This document shows positions 24,879 through 33,836 of a stretch of DNA of 64,000 bases, in pieces. Both the position numbers and the translations under genes were made by a program. The stretch comes from Bog-473 sp963741995 (GTDB lineage: Bacteria; Actinomycetota; Acidimicrobiia; Acidimicrobiales; RAAP-2): assembly GCA_963741995.1 (NCBI GenBank), contig CAVUKI010000009.1, positions 434,001 to 498,000 on the forward strand, read 5' to 3'. The notes beneath the pieces were generated by a model that saw only the letters and a program-made list of their open reading frames with translations, did not search any database and had not been told where the DNA came from. Positions within the stretch are counted from its first letter, which is position 1, and each line of letters begins with the position of its first letter.

Positions 24879-25882
24879 TCGCCACCTCCGAAGGTGATCA
24901 TGACCTTCCCACAATCCTTCGAGCCCTCAATGAGCGCCAATCCCTGGTCGAACTGCTCGAGCGGCAGGGTGTGCGTGATCAGGTCGGACAGGTCGCGTCG
25001 CGCCAGGAGATCGATGGCGTCCTCGAACCTCGGCGGATACTCGAACGAGCCCCTGATGGTGAACTGCTTCATCAGGACCTGGACGAAGTTCGTGGGGACG
25101 GGGGCGTAGTGCAGTGCCACGAGCGACATGCGGCCGCCGTATCGCCCGCGTTCGATGATGTCGCCGAGGATCCGGTCCGATCCTGACGCCTCAATGAAGA
25201 CGTCCGTGGCCGGGGTCGGGCCGAACATGAACGGCGCGGTGCCGTGCAGGCGTGCGAGCTCGTCCCACATATCGGTCTCGAGGGGGTGCACCACGTGGGC
25301 GGCCCCGAATCGCTGCGCCAGCTCCAGGCGCCGCCGGCTCGTGTCGATGGCGACCACGTCGCGGACGCCGCGGTCGGCCAGTGTGGCGATGGCGAGGAGC
25401 CCGATCGGGCCGCAGCCGACGACGGCCACCCGGTCCCCCGGAGTGACTTCGCCCTGGTTCACCGCCTGCATGCCGACGGCGGCGGGCTCGGCCAGCGCAG
25501 CGACGTGCAGCTCCATGTCCTCGGGTACCGGGAACAGTCGGCGGCCGTTGGCCGCCTCGCGGACCAGGAGGAGTGGCGTCAGCCCGCCCTCGGCGGCGCC
25601 GCTGCCGATCCGGCCCAACTCTTCGTCCGCCGGATGGACGATGACCCGGTCACCCGTCGCGACGGTGTCGACTTCGGTGCCGACCCATTCGACCACGCCG
25701 GCCATCTCGTGGCCCAGTGCCATCGGCCGCCCGGTGATGCCTCCCATGTGGACGAAGGAGACGTCGGTGCCGCAGATCCCGCAGGCCGCCATGCGCACGA
25801 GGGCGTCGCGAGGCCCCGGTGGCGTCGACGGGACATCGTCGAGGCGAACGTCGTGGGGGCCGTGGACCCGGATCTGCTTCAC
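24875..25882 (-). CDS. Zinc-type MDR alcohol dehydrogenase
   Basis: 335 residues. The catalytic zinc Cys is in CGICGTDVSF, with GHEMAGVVEWVG and the Rossmann loop VVGCGPIGLLAIATLA followed by IDTSRRRLELA, indicating NAD. The four-cysteine structural zinc lobe usual in threonine/sorbitol dehydrogenases is missing: the segment HPADEELGRIGSG replaces it. GTG at 25882 has GGAGGAG upstream and is the point where homology begins. First gene of the operon. Substrate unknown; a secondary alcohol is a fair guess. Confidence 0.82.
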   Translation of the reverse strand: MKQIRVHGPHDVRLDDVPSTPPGPRDALVRMAACGICGTDVSFVHMGGITGRPMALGHEMAGVVEWVGTEVDTVATGDRVIVHPADEELGRIGSGAAEGGLTPLLLVREAANGRRLFPVPEDMELHVAALAEPAAVGMQAVNQGEVTPGDRVAVVGCGPIGLLAIATLADRGVRDVVAIDTSRRRLELAQRFGAAHVVHPLETDMWDELARLHGTAPFMFGPTPATDVFIEASGSDRILGDIIERGRYGGRMSLVALHYAPVPTNFVQVLMKQFTIRGSFEYPPRFEDAIDLLARRDLSDLITHTLPLEQFDQGLALIEGSKDCGKVMITFGGGE

Positions 25883-26190
25883 CGGCCTGCTCCTCCGTGC
25901 ACCCGGTCGCCCGCTCCCCTCCCCCACGAGTGCGCAGTATGCCGTGCCGGCGGTCTCGGCGTCGGACGGCGGCGGGGCGGCGGTGCATCCTCCGCGGGGG
26001 ACGGGAGCGCCCGACCGGGGTCGGAGTGGGGGCCCGTCTCGGACGCCGACGTCGTGCGACATTCGTGGACTGCGCCCGGCGTGCCTGCAGAACGTCCTGA
26101 CCAGGGCCTGGCTGGATTGACGAGAGAACCCCAAGCCGGCTCACAGCTGGAATTCTGCTGACTGTGACATGACCAGTCTGAACTGGGCCC
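25883..26190. other. Intergenic region between divergent operons
   Basis: 308 bases serving as the upstream region of both the alcohol-dehydrogenase operon (minus) and the exporter operon (plus). A TTGACG at 26117-26122 could be a plus-strand -35, but I see no matching -10. No coding sequence is convincing here. Confidence 0.4.
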
Positions 26191-27567
26191 ATGGCGAAAA
26201 CGGGAGCGGTCGAGCCGTCGGAGAATCCAGTGGATCTGACGGAGGAATTGCCGCTCGACGACGAGAACGTCCTGGCGGCGGAGCCGCCGTCGGTGTGGCG
26301 CCGGTTCCGCTGGCCCATCGTCGGAGTGGTGGTCGTCCTGATCGGCGGGGCCGTTGGTCTGACGCTGTGGCTGACGTCGAGCTCGACTCCCGCGTCGGGC
26401 CTTACCGTGACGACCGCCACCGTGAGCGCCACGACCGGCAACATCCAGCAGGTCGTGGCCAGTTCCGGCACGCTCCAGCCGGCCAGCCAGGCAGATCTGA
26501 ACTTCGCCGTCTCCGGCACGGTGACCGGCGTGAACGTCAAGGCGGGCCAAACGGTGACCGCCGGCCAAGTGCTGGCCACGGTCGGTGCCACAGCCCTCTC
26601 GGAGGAGGTGACCGCGGCCCAGGCCCAGCTCACCGCAGCGGAGGACCGTCTGGCCAGCGATGAATCGTCCGGCGCCTCCACCAGTTCCATCGATTCGGAT
26701 GAAGCGTCGGTCACGTCGGCCGAGTCCTCGTTGTCCACGGCGCAGACCAATCTGAATGACGCGTCCCTGACCTCGACGATCTCCGGCACGGTGGCCTCGG
26801 TCGATCTCACGACCGGCCAGCAGGTGACCGGTACCGGATCGGGCTCTGGCGGCGGCGGGAACAACAGCAGCGCGGCGTCGAGTGCTGCCAGCAGTGCGGC
26901 CTCGAGCGCGAGCGGCAGCGGGTCCGGTTCATCCACCGGCCAGATCGTGGTCATCGGTACGGATTCCTACATCGTCAACGCCACGGTTGACGACACCGAG
27001 ATCGGCGAGATCGCAGACGGCGACCAGGTCGACATCACCCCGAGTGGCGACACCACGCCCGTCTACGGCACGGTGGGCTCGATCAGCCTCATCGGCAGCG
27101 CGAGCTCCGGCGTCACCACCTTCCCGGTCGTCATCGACGTGACCGGTAACCCGACCGGCCTCTATGCCGGTGCGACCGCTGACGTCAGCATCATCGTGAA
27201 ACAGCTCAACGACGTGACGGAGGTGCCCACGGGGGCCATCTCCTACGGCACGAACGGTCAGGCCACCGTGACGAAGGTGGTCAACGGGAGCCACGTCGTC
27301 ACCAACGTGACCGTCGGCGCGGCAGAGAACGGCGAGACGCAGATCACCAGCGGGGTGCAGTCCGGGGACAAGCTGCTCGAGCGCGAGATCACGTTCAAGG
27401 CGCCGGGCGGCGGCGCGGCCGGCATCTTGGGCGGCGGCGGGACGACCCGTCCCTTCGGCGGCGCCGGTGGGTTCGGCGGGGCCGGTGGGGGTGGGTTCGG
27501 CGGCGGCGGCGGCGGCGGTGGCTTCACCACTGGTGGCGGGTTCGGCGGCGGCGGAGCCGGCGGATGA
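26191..27567 (+). CDS. MacA-like membrane-fusion adaptor, Gly-rich tail
   Basis: 458 residues: a cytoplasmic acidic N-terminus, one membrane segment at about 48-68 (PIVGVVVVLIGGAVGLTLWL), a lipoyl/barrel-sandwich half (GTVTGVNVKAGQTVTAGQVLATV), a short Ala/Ser/Asp-rich helical hairpin, the second lipoyl half (STISGTVASVDLTTGQQV), a Ser/Gly spacer, a beta-barrel domain and a membrane-proximal domain. The last 50 residues are almost only Gly with scattered Phe, Ala and Thr. Translation is coupled to the ATPase gene (overlap of four bases). In a single-membrane bacterium there is no TolC, so the adaptor probably works at the cell wall. Confidence 0.85.
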   Translation: MAKTGAVEPSENPVDLTEELPLDDENVLAAEPPSVWRRFRWPIVGVVVVLIGGAVGLTLWLTSSSTPASGLTVTTATVSATTGNIQQVVASSGTLQPASQADLNFAVSGTVTGVNVKAGQTVTAGQVLATVGATALSEEVTAAQAQLTAAEDRLASDESSGASTSSIDSDEASVTSAESSLSTAQTNLNDASLTSTISGTVASVDLTTGQQVTGTGSGSGGGGNNSSAASSAASSAASSASGSGSGSSTGQIVVIGTDSYIVNATVDDTEIGEIADGDQVDITPSGDTTPVYGTVGSISLIGSASSGVTTFPVVIDVTGNPTGLYAGATADVSIIVKQLNDVTEVPTGAISYGTNGQATVTKVVNGSHVVTNVTVGAAENGETQITSGVQSGDKLLEREITFKAPGGGAAGILGGGGTTRPFGGAGGFGGAGGGGFGGGGGGGGFTTGGGFGGGGAGG

Positions 27568-28301
27568 CGGTCACTCCCCCACTGGGGACTCCCCCGGTAC
27601 GGGACACGGTGATCGAGTTGGAGCGGGTGACCAAGGTCTACCGGACCGGCACCATCAGCGTGGCCGCGCTCCGGGGCGTCAGCCTGTCGATCGATCAGGG
27701 CGAGTACGTCGCCATCATCGGGCCGTCCGGCTCGGGCAAGTCAACCCTCATGCACATCCTCGGCTGCCTCGACGTTCCCAGCTCCGGTCGGTACCACCTG
27801 GCCGGCGAGGACGTCAGCCACATGAGCGAGACAGCCCTGGCCGAGGTGCGCAACCTGCGGATCGGCTTCGTCTTCCAACAGTTCAACCTGCTGCCGTCCA
27901 TGACGGCGTGGCAGAACGTCGAGCTTCCGATGGTCTACGCCGGCGTGCCCCGTTCCAGCCGGAAGGAGCGAGCCATGGAGGCCTTGAGCCGCGTCGGCTT
28001 GGCCGGCCGCGTCAATCACCGGCCCGGCGAGTTGTCCGGCGGCCAGCAGCAGCGGGTCGCCGTGGCCCGCGCGCTGGTCACCGAGCCGGCCCTGATCCTC
28101 GCCGACGAGCCCACGGGCAACCTCGATTCGAAGTCGGCGGCGGACGTGCTGCGGCTGATGGGCGAGTTGCACGACGCCGGCCGCACGCTCGTCCTCATCA
28201 CGCACGACGTGGAGGTGGCGGCGGCCGCCGGCCGCGTGGTCGGCATCCGTGACGGCCTCCTGACCGACAACGACCAGCGTTACCTGGAGAGTGTCCGGTG
28301 A
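27564..28301 (+). CDS. MacB-type ABC exporter ATP-binding protein
   Basis: 245 residues of the MacB/LolD/FtsE group. Walker A GPSGSGKSTL, a Q-loop in FVFQQFNLLPSMTAWQNV, signature LSGGQQQRVAVARAL, Walker B LILADEPTGNLDS and the switch histidine in LITHDVEVA. This family powers mechanotransmission-type exporters paired with an FtsX-like permease, which is the next gene (four-base overlap). It therefore supplies energy to the MacAB-like system. Confidence 0.93.
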   Translation: MTVTPPLGTPPVRDTVIELERVTKVYRTGTISVAALRGVSLSIDQGEYVAIIGPSGSGKSTLMHILGCLDVPSSGRYHLAGEDVSHMSETALAEVRNLRIGFVFQQFNLLPSMTAWQNVELPMVYAGVPRSSRKERAMEALSRVGLAGRVNHRPGELSGGQQQRVAVARALVTEPALILADEPTGNLDSKSAADVLRLMGELHDAGRTLVLITHDVEVAAAAGRVVGIRDGLLTDNDQRYLESVR

Positions 28302-29542
28302 ACTGGCTCGAGACGCTCCGGACCGGCGTCAACGGAGTGCGCAGCCACCGGCTGCGCTCCTTCCTGACCGTCCTCGGCATCCTGATCGGCATCGCCGGCG
28401 TGATCATCGCCGTGGGCCTGGGCGAGGGAGCCTCGGGCCAGGTCACCTCCGAGATCAACGCCCTGGGGTCCAATGTCCTGACCATCACCCCGGGCAGCAC
28501 GACGTCGACCTCGGGCATTCGCGAGGCGCTGGGGTCGGCTTCCACCCTGACCATGTCCGACGTGGCTGCGCTGGCTTCCCCCGTCGACGCCCCCGACATC
28601 AAGGCGGTGGCCGGCATCACCTCGTCTTCCGAGGTCCTGACGGCCGGCAGCGAGACGGCGACGACGACCGTGCAGGGCACCACCCCGTCGTGGCTCACCG
28701 TGCGGGGCCGTACGGTCGCCCAGGGCCGCTTCCTCGACAATCAGGACGTGCAGGACCACGCCGCCAGTGTCGTGCTGGGCGAGACGACGGCTTCCGAGCT
28801 CTTCAGCCGGGAGGACCCGGTGGGTCAGACCGTCGACGTGAACGGAGTGCCGCTCACCGTCGTCGGCGTGCTCACCTCCACCGGCTCGTCGACGTCGTCG
28901 TCGAGCACCACGGACCCCGACGACACTGCGATCATCCCGATCACGACGGGCGCCGAGCGCATCTTCGGTGGCACCTCACGCAACTCGGTCAGTTCCATTG
29001 CCGTCCAGGCCCGTTCTTCGGCTGACTTGACCGGGGCCTACCAGGAGGCCGACCACCTTCTTCTGCAGCTGCATGGCATCACCGATGTGGCCGATGCGGA
29101 CTTCACGATCACCTCGCAGGCGTCCCTCATCGCCGCCAACACATCGGTGGACCACACACTGACCATCCTGCTGGGTGGGATCGCTGCCATTTCGCTGATC
29201 GTGGGCGGCATCGGCGTCATGAACATCATGTTGGTGTCGGTCACGGAGCGCGTCCGTGAGATCGGGTTGCGCAAGGCGCTCGGCGCCACCCCACGGGTCA
29301 TCCGCCGCCAGTTCCTGGTGGAGGCGTCGGTGCTCGGACTGGTCGGCGGGTTGCTCGGCGTGCTGGCAGGCCTGCTTGGCGTGCTGTGGCTCCCCGGTCT
29401 CATCGGGGACCCCATTTCGACCAGTCCCACGGCCGCCATCGGGGCATTGGTCATCGCGCTGGCCATCGGCGTCCTCTTCGGGGTCTACCCCGCCAGCCGG
29501 GCGGCCACGCTCGCCCCCATCGACGCCCTCCGCAGCGAGTGA
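28298..29542 (+). CDS. MacB-type ABC exporter permease (FtsX-like)
   Basis: 414 residues. One N-terminal membrane helix (RSFLTVLGILIGIAGVIIAVGLGEG), a large extracytoplasmic domain of about 230 residues with a Ser/Thr-rich loop (GSSTSSSSTT), then three helices in the FtsX arrangement, including GGIGVMNIMLVSVTERVREIGLRKALGA and a final VYPASRAATLAPIDALR. This layout is diagnostic of the MacB permease family. Exported substrate unknown; peptides, lipids or antibiotics are typical for relatives. Confidence 0.93.
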   Translation: MNWLETLRTGVNGVRSHRLRSFLTVLGILIGIAGVIIAVGLGEGASGQVTSEINALGSNVLTITPGSTTSTSGIREALGSASTLTMSDVAALASPVDAPDIKAVAGITSSSEVLTAGSETATTTVQGTTPSWLTVRGRTVAQGRFLDNQDVQDHAASVVLGETTASELFSREDPVGQTVDVNGVPLTVVGVLTSTGSSTSSSSTTDPDDTAIIPITTGAERIFGGTSRNSVSSIAVQARSSADLTGAYQEADHLLLQLHGITDVADADFTITSQASLIAANTSVDHTLTILLGGIAAISLIVGGIGVMNIMLVSVTERVREIGLRKALGATPRVIRRQFLVEASVLGLVGGLLGVLAGLLGVLWLPGLIGDPISTSPTAAIGALVIALAIGVLFGVYPASRAATLAPIDALRSE

Positions 29543-29601
29543 TCCCCATCCGCAGAACGCCACACATCACAAGACAAAAAACAGAAAGAGGAATCAGGAA
29601 G

Positions 29602-30587
29602 ATGCAGTCAGTGACCAGCCGGAAGAGCAGTCGTCGGCGTCTCATCCGTCTCGCCGGCTCGGGTGCCACGGCGCTGCTCGCCGCGACCGCCGTGTCATCG
29701 GCGGCGGGTGCAGCCACCACGCCGGCCAACGCTCCCGTCGGGGCCACGGGCAGCGTCGCGTCCTTGAGCGGAACGAGCATGGAGGTGCAGAACCAGAGCT
29801 CCGGGCAGACCACGGTGAACTGGAGCACGACCACCGCGTTCTCCAAGACGGTGACCGAGGCGGTCAGCGCGCTGACCAGTGGCGAGTGCGTCACGGTGAG
29901 CGGATCGGCTTCGAAGAAATCCAAGACCACGATTGCGGCACGCACCATCACCGTCAGCACAGCCAGTTCGTCGGGATCGTGCACCACGTCGGCCACGTTG
30001 GGGAGTCGCGCCGGCGCCTCGGGCGCCGGGGCCGGAGGAGGGCAGGGTGGCGGCTTCTTCCGCACCGGCGGAGCTGGCGGTGCCGGCGGCGGAGGCAGTG
30101 CCGAAGGCCGGACGCGTCCGAGCTTCGGTGGCGCCGGCTCGTCCAACTTCCGCAAGGCCCTGGCGAACCTGGCCTTCGCCTCGGGCAAGGTGACGGGCGT
30201 CAGCGGCTCCACCCTCACGATGTCGGGCGTCAGCCTGAGCCCGGGCGCGTTCCCCGCGGCACGACCAAGTCTTCGTCGAAGAGCAAGCACCCAGCCACGC
30301 TCAAGACCAAGACGGAGACCCTCAAGATCACCACATCGAGTTCGACCACGGTGAGCGCGAACCAGACATCGGCGTCGACCGACCTCGCGGTGGGTGATTG
30401 CGTCAGCGCCTTCGGGCCGGCCGCGACCAACGGCGCAGTGACGGCGACCACGGTGCGGATCACCGCGACGAGCGGGACCTGCAGTAGTGGGTTCGGTCGC
30501 TTCGGCGGCGGCGGCTTTGGTGGGCCCGGCGGTGGTGGTCCAGGCGGTCCTGGCGGCTTCGGTGGTGGCGGGGGTGCCGGTGCCTAA
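29602..30587 (+). CDS. Secreted DUF5666-like protein with Gly-rich tail (one apparent frameshift)
   Basis: About 328 residues after bridging a shift near 30255. The N-terminus is a signal peptide with an Arg cluster (SSRRRLIRLAGSGATALL...), possibly a Tat signal. Two similar small beta domains follow, each ending in a cysteine phrase (GECVTVSGSAS near residue 95; GDCVSAFGPAA near 265), which fits tandem DUF5666-type units; between them and at the C-terminus lie Gly-rich stretches, the last ending GGFGGGGGAGA. It lies between the exporter permease and a second adaptor, so it may be an extracellular partner of the exporter. Function unknown. Confidence 0.65.
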
Positions 30588-32310
30588 GTCGGGCTCGGGC
30601 TGGGGCCGTGCTGGCCACCGGCGTGCCGTCCTGATCGGTGCTGTCGTCGGCGTCGTCGTGCTCGGTGGCGGCGTGGCCGCCTGGGCAGAAGTCGGGAGCG
30701 GCGCGGCCGGGTACCGCATGGCCACGGTGACCCGTGCCGACATCGGCACCACGCTCGATGTGGTCGGGAACGTGGAGCCGGTGAGCGACGCCTCGGCCTC
30801 GTTCCAGATAGCCGGTCAGGTCGCCACCGTCACGGTGACGCCCGGACAGGTGGTGACGGCGGGGCAGACGCTCGGGACGCTCGCCACGACCGCCCTGAGC
30901 GAGTCCGTGTCGTCCGCCCAATCCACGGTGGCGGCGGACGAGGCCAAGCTGGTCGAGGACGAGGAGAGTCAGACGAGCTCTTCGTCGGCGCCCGCCAAAA
31001 CCCAGACCTCGACCCCGTCGTCCACCACGACGACGACCACGCCCTCCCGCAGCGCGACGGGCGGCCAGAACGCCACCGTCACCGCCGACCAGAGCACGCT
31101 GACCAGCGACGAGACGACCCTCACCAGTGACCAGAACAAGGAGGCGGCCGACCTGGCGCAGGCCCAGAAGGACTGCACCAGCGCGAACACGAGCACGACG
31201 ACCGGCCAGGCCACATGCGAGGCGGCGCTCCAGACGGTCTCTTCAGACGAGCAGCAGGTGTCGAAGGATCAGACCACGGTGTCGAAAGACGAGACCGCGC
31301 TCGGCCAGGCCCTCGCTGCCGAGGCCTCGGGCGGCACCGCGTCGACGACTGGAACCTCCGGCTCGACGCCGACCCAGGGCGGCCACGCCCTCGACGCGGC
31401 CAGTGGCAACGCCGGCAACACCGGCACCGGTTCCGCTGCCACCGGATCGGGCTCGACCGGCACCGGTTCCGCTGCCACCGGATCGGGCTCCACCGGTTCC
31501 GGCTCCACTGGTACGGGGACCTCCGGAGGCAACACCGACACGCCCCAGCAGATCGCGTCGGATCAGGCGTCCATCGATTCCGCGGAGGCCGACCTCATCA
31601 ATGCCGAGCAGTCGCTGACGGAGGCCACCCTGAACAGCCCGATAAGCGGCACCGTGGTCTCGGTGGACATCGCGGTGGGCGACACGGTCAGCGCCGGCTC
31701 CGCCACCGACATCATCACCATCATCGGTACACAGTCCTACGAGGTCCAGGGCACCCTCCAGAGTTCCCAGGTGCCCTCGGTCAAGGTGGGTCAGAGCGCC
31801 ACGGTGCAGGTCGACGGGACGGATGGCTCCCTGACCGGCACCGTCTCCCAGGTCGGACCGGTCCAATCCAGCGACGGCGAGTACACCTACCCGGTCGTGG
31901 TCGACCTGCCCGCCTCCAACGACGCGCTGTTCAGCGGCTCGACGGCCAACGTGGTGATCGACACCGGGTCGGTGTCCAATGTGGTGGCCGTGCCCACCTC
32001 GGCCGTCGAGACGACCGGGACGAGCTCGTTTGTCCTGGAATTCGACAAGGGCTTGTTGACCAGGAGGGTCATCAAGGTCGGCATGGTCGGTGACACCTAC
32101 ACCCAGGTCCTGTCCGGCCTGAACGACGGACAGAGCGTCGTCCTCGCCGACTACGCCGAGGCCGTGCCCTCGTCCAACACCGACCTCACCAACGCCCTCG
32201 GCGGTGGTGGCGGCTTCGGGGGCTTCGGCGGCGGCGCAGGAGGCGCAGGAGGCGCAGGGACGTTCCGCATCTCGCGCAGCGGGGCCGGCGGTGGGGGCTT
32301 CGGCGGCTGA
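30574..32310 (+). CDS. Second membrane-fusion adaptor with long insert and Gly-rich tail
   Basis: About 578 residues from GTG 30574 (GTG 30580 is an alternative). One membrane segment near the N-terminus (AVLIGAVVGVVVLGGGVAAWA), a split lipoyl domain (VATVTVTPGQVVTAGQTLGTL ... SPISGTVVSVDIAVGDTV), and between the halves an extended insert of about 220 residues: Thr/Ser-rich, a probable coiled coil rich in Asp/Gln, and a Gly/Ser/Thr region with a repeated 12-residue unit. A beta-barrel domain and a Gly-rich tail containing Phe follow. The start overlaps the upstream gene. It may pair with the same MacB, giving one ATPase/permease and two adaptors. Confidence 0.78.
   Translation: MPVPKSGSGWGRAGHRRAVLIGAVVGVVVLGGGVAAWAEVGSGAAGYRMATVTRADIGTTLDVVGNVEPVSDASASFQIAGQVATVTVTPGQVVTAGQTLGTLATTALSESVSSAQSTVAADEAKLVEDEESQTSSSSAPAKTQTSTPSSTTTTTTPSRSATGGQNATVTADQSTLTSDETTLTSDQNKEAADLAQAQKDCTSANTSTTTGQATCEAALQTVSSDEQQVSKDQTTVSKDETALGQALAAEASGGTASTTGTSGSTPTQGGHALDAASGNAGNTGTGSAATGSGSTGTGSAATGSGSTGSGSTGTGTSGGNTDTPQQIASDQASIDSAEADLINAEQSLTEATLNSPISGTVVSVDIAVGDTVSAGSATDIITIIGTQSYEVQGTLQSSQVPSVKVGQSATVQVDGTDGSLTGTVSQVGPVQSSDGEYTYPVVVDLPASNDALFSGSTANVVIDTGSVSNVVAVPTSAVETTGTSSFVLEFDKGLLTRRVIKVGMVGDTYTQVLSGLNDGQSVVLADYAEAVPSSNTDLTNALGGGGGFGGFGGGAGGAGGAGTFRISRSGAGGGGFGG
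31420..31491 (+). repeat. Two 36-base direct repeats
   Basis: Two near-identical 36-base units (31420-31455 and 31456-31491, differing only in the last base) encode a repeated Thr/Gly/Ser/Ala segment in the insert of the second adaptor. A degenerate third copy follows. Length is likely to vary between strains. Confidence 0.85.
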
Positions 32311-32366
32311 GGCCTACCGCCGGTCCGGCAACGCACGCAGCAGCACAGGCCGCCCGCGCCTGACAC

Positions 32367-32372
32367 TACGGT
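32367..32372 (+). promoter_or_regulatory. -10 hexamer TACGGT, leaderless promoter of the VOC gene
   Basis: TACGGT, six bases (ggtccc), then GTG at 32379. Confidence 0.5.
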
Positions 32373-32378
32373 GGTCCC

Positions 32379-32813
32379 GTGGCAGCGATCCGCCTCGATC
32401 AGGTGAATCTCGTCGTGCACGACGTCGAGGCGAGCCGCGCCTTCTACTCGCTCCTCGGCCTCCATTTCGGCGACGTCCCCGATCCGACCTGGGACGCCCA
32501 TCACGTCTCGGCCCGGCACGGGGACACCACTCCCCTCGACGTCGACCTCGACAGTGTGAGCTTCGCGGCCAAGTGGAACGAGGGGTGGCCCGGAGGCAGC
32601 GGCGCCGTCCTGGGTTTCAAGGTGGACACCCGTGACGAGGTCGACGCCCTGGTCGCTGCGTTGGTGGACGAGGGGGTTCCGGTGCAACAGGAGCCCTACG
32701 ACGCGTTCTGGGGAGCCCGCTACGCCGTCGTCAGCGACCCCGATGGCAACGGGGTCGGCATCATGAGCCCGGTCGACCCCGCGCAGCGCCACGAAGCGCC
32801 CTCCCCGTCGTGA
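32379..32813 (+). CDS. VOC-superfamily (glyoxalase-like) protein
   Basis: 144 residues with the sequence pattern RLDQVNLVVHDVEASRAFYSLLGL, typical of the first beta-alpha unit of VOC proteins, and YAVVSDPDGNGVGIMSP at the end, where the final metal-ligand Glu of enzymes is replaced by a non-acidic residue. It resembles small VOC proteins annotated as bleomycin-resistance-like, but catalysis is doubtful. It overlaps ppa by four bases, giving a two-gene unit. Confidence 0.78.
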   Translation: MAAIRLDQVNLVVHDVEASRAFYSLLGLHFGDVPDPTWDAHHVSARHGDTTPLDVDLDSVSFAAKWNEGWPGGSGAVLGFKVDTRDEVDALVAALVDEGVPVQQEPYDAFWGARYAVVSDPDGNGVGIMSPVDPAQRHEAPSPS

Positions 32814-33316
32814 GCGCATCGCCGGACGAGGCGATCGACGTGGTGGTCGAGATCCCCACGGGAAGCCGTAACAAATACGAGTACGACCACGAGAAGCACG
32901 TGATCCGGCTGGACCGCCGCCTCTTCACCGCCACCGCCTACCCGGCGGACTACGGGTTCGTTCCCGACACCCTGGCCGGTGACGGCGACCCGCTCGACGC
33001 GCTGGTGCTGGTCACGGACCCGACCTTCCCGGGTTGCGTCGTGCGGGTACGCATCCTCGGCATGTTTTCCATGCGCGACGAGAAAGGCGTGGACGCCAAG
33101 TTGATCTGTGTCCTCGAGCACGACCCCCAGTGGGACGGCGCCCGCGACATCGCTGATGTGCCGCAGCACCTGCGCAACGAGATCGCCCATTTCTTCAGCA
33201 TCTACAAGGACCTCGAGCCCGAGAAGTCGGTGGAGGTCCAGGGATTTGCCGACCGGGCCGGTGCGGTGGCCGAGCTCGAGTTGTGCCAGATCGCCTACCG
33301 TGCGGTCGAGACTTAA
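32810..33316 (+). CDS. ppa: Inorganic pyrophosphatase (family I)
   Basis: Hydrolyses pyrophosphate to two phosphates, driving biosynthetic reactions. The 168-residue length is that of the bacterial hexameric enzyme. Conserved residues are visible: EIPTGSRNKYEYD, YPADYGFVPDTL, and the metal-binding signature DGDPLDALV; the C-terminal half has KDLEPEKSVEVQGF. GTG start overlapping the VOC stop. No regulation is evident beyond co-transcription. Confidence 0.97.
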   Translation: MSASPDEAIDVVVEIPTGSRNKYEYDHEKHVIRLDRRLFTATAYPADYGFVPDTLAGDGDPLDALVLVTDPTFPGCVVRVRILGMFSMRDEKGVDAKLICVLEHDPQWDGARDIADVPQHLRNEIAHFFSIYKDLEPEKSVEVQGFADRAGAVAELELCQIAYRAVET

Positions 33317-33332
33317 CAGAGGAGGGACGACC

Positions 33333-33836
33333 ATGCCGTTTCCGCGTGAAGAGGTCCAGGCAACCGTGGAGCGCTACCACCGGCTGCGTGAGCGCATCGA
33401 CGAGGGGGTCGAGCCCGACGCCTTCGGTGTCCTGGCCGACTTCTACACCGAGGACGCGGTCTACATCGATGGCGCCTGGGGCCGCATCGAGGGGCGCGAG
33501 GCCATCGCGCATTGGCTGGTCGATTCCATGTTGGGCATGGATGACTGGAAGTTCCCCATTGAGTTCACGGCGATCCAGGGCAACGACGTGGTGGTCAAGT
33601 GGACGCAGATCATGCCGAGGACGAGGCCGGACGGGACGCCCTACCGACAATCGGGCTACTCGCGTCTCATCTACGCGGGCGACGGGAAGTTCTCCTACGA
33701 GGAGGATACCTACAACATGGCCCACGTGCTCGAGGACATCGAGGCCAGCGGGTGGACCCCGAATGGCTCCATGAACGTGCCGCCGGCCCACCCCGACCGG
33801 AACTTCGACATCCCGCCGGGTGCCCTGGTGAACTAG
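33333..33836 (+). CDS. SnoaL/NTF2-like protein
   Basis: 167 residues. The cone-shaped NTF2 fold is suggested by the helix EVQATVERYHRLRERIDEG, then DFYTEDAVYIDGAWGRIEGREAIAHWL, followed by strands with VVVKWTQIMPR and GYSRLIYAGDGKFSYEEDTYN. Such proteins are cyclases, isomerases or simple binding proteins; here no function can be assigned. ATG at 33333 has GAGGAGGG upstream. It converges on the HtrA gene, and the two stop codons overlap within one CTAG. Confidence 0.8.
   Translation: MPFPREEVQATVERYHRLRERIDEGVEPDAFGVLADFYTEDAVYIDGAWGRIEGREAIAHWLVDSMLGMDDWKFPIEFTAIQGNDVVVKWTQIMPRTRPDGTPYRQSGYSRLIYAGDGKFSYEEDTYNMAHVLEDIEASGWTPNGSMNVPPAHPDRNFDIPPGALVN

Noticed and set aside
31380..31505. Possible CRISPR array or transposon repeat
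   Set aside because: The repeats are adjacent without spacers, in frame, and code for a Gly/Ser/Thr-rich linker of the second adaptor.
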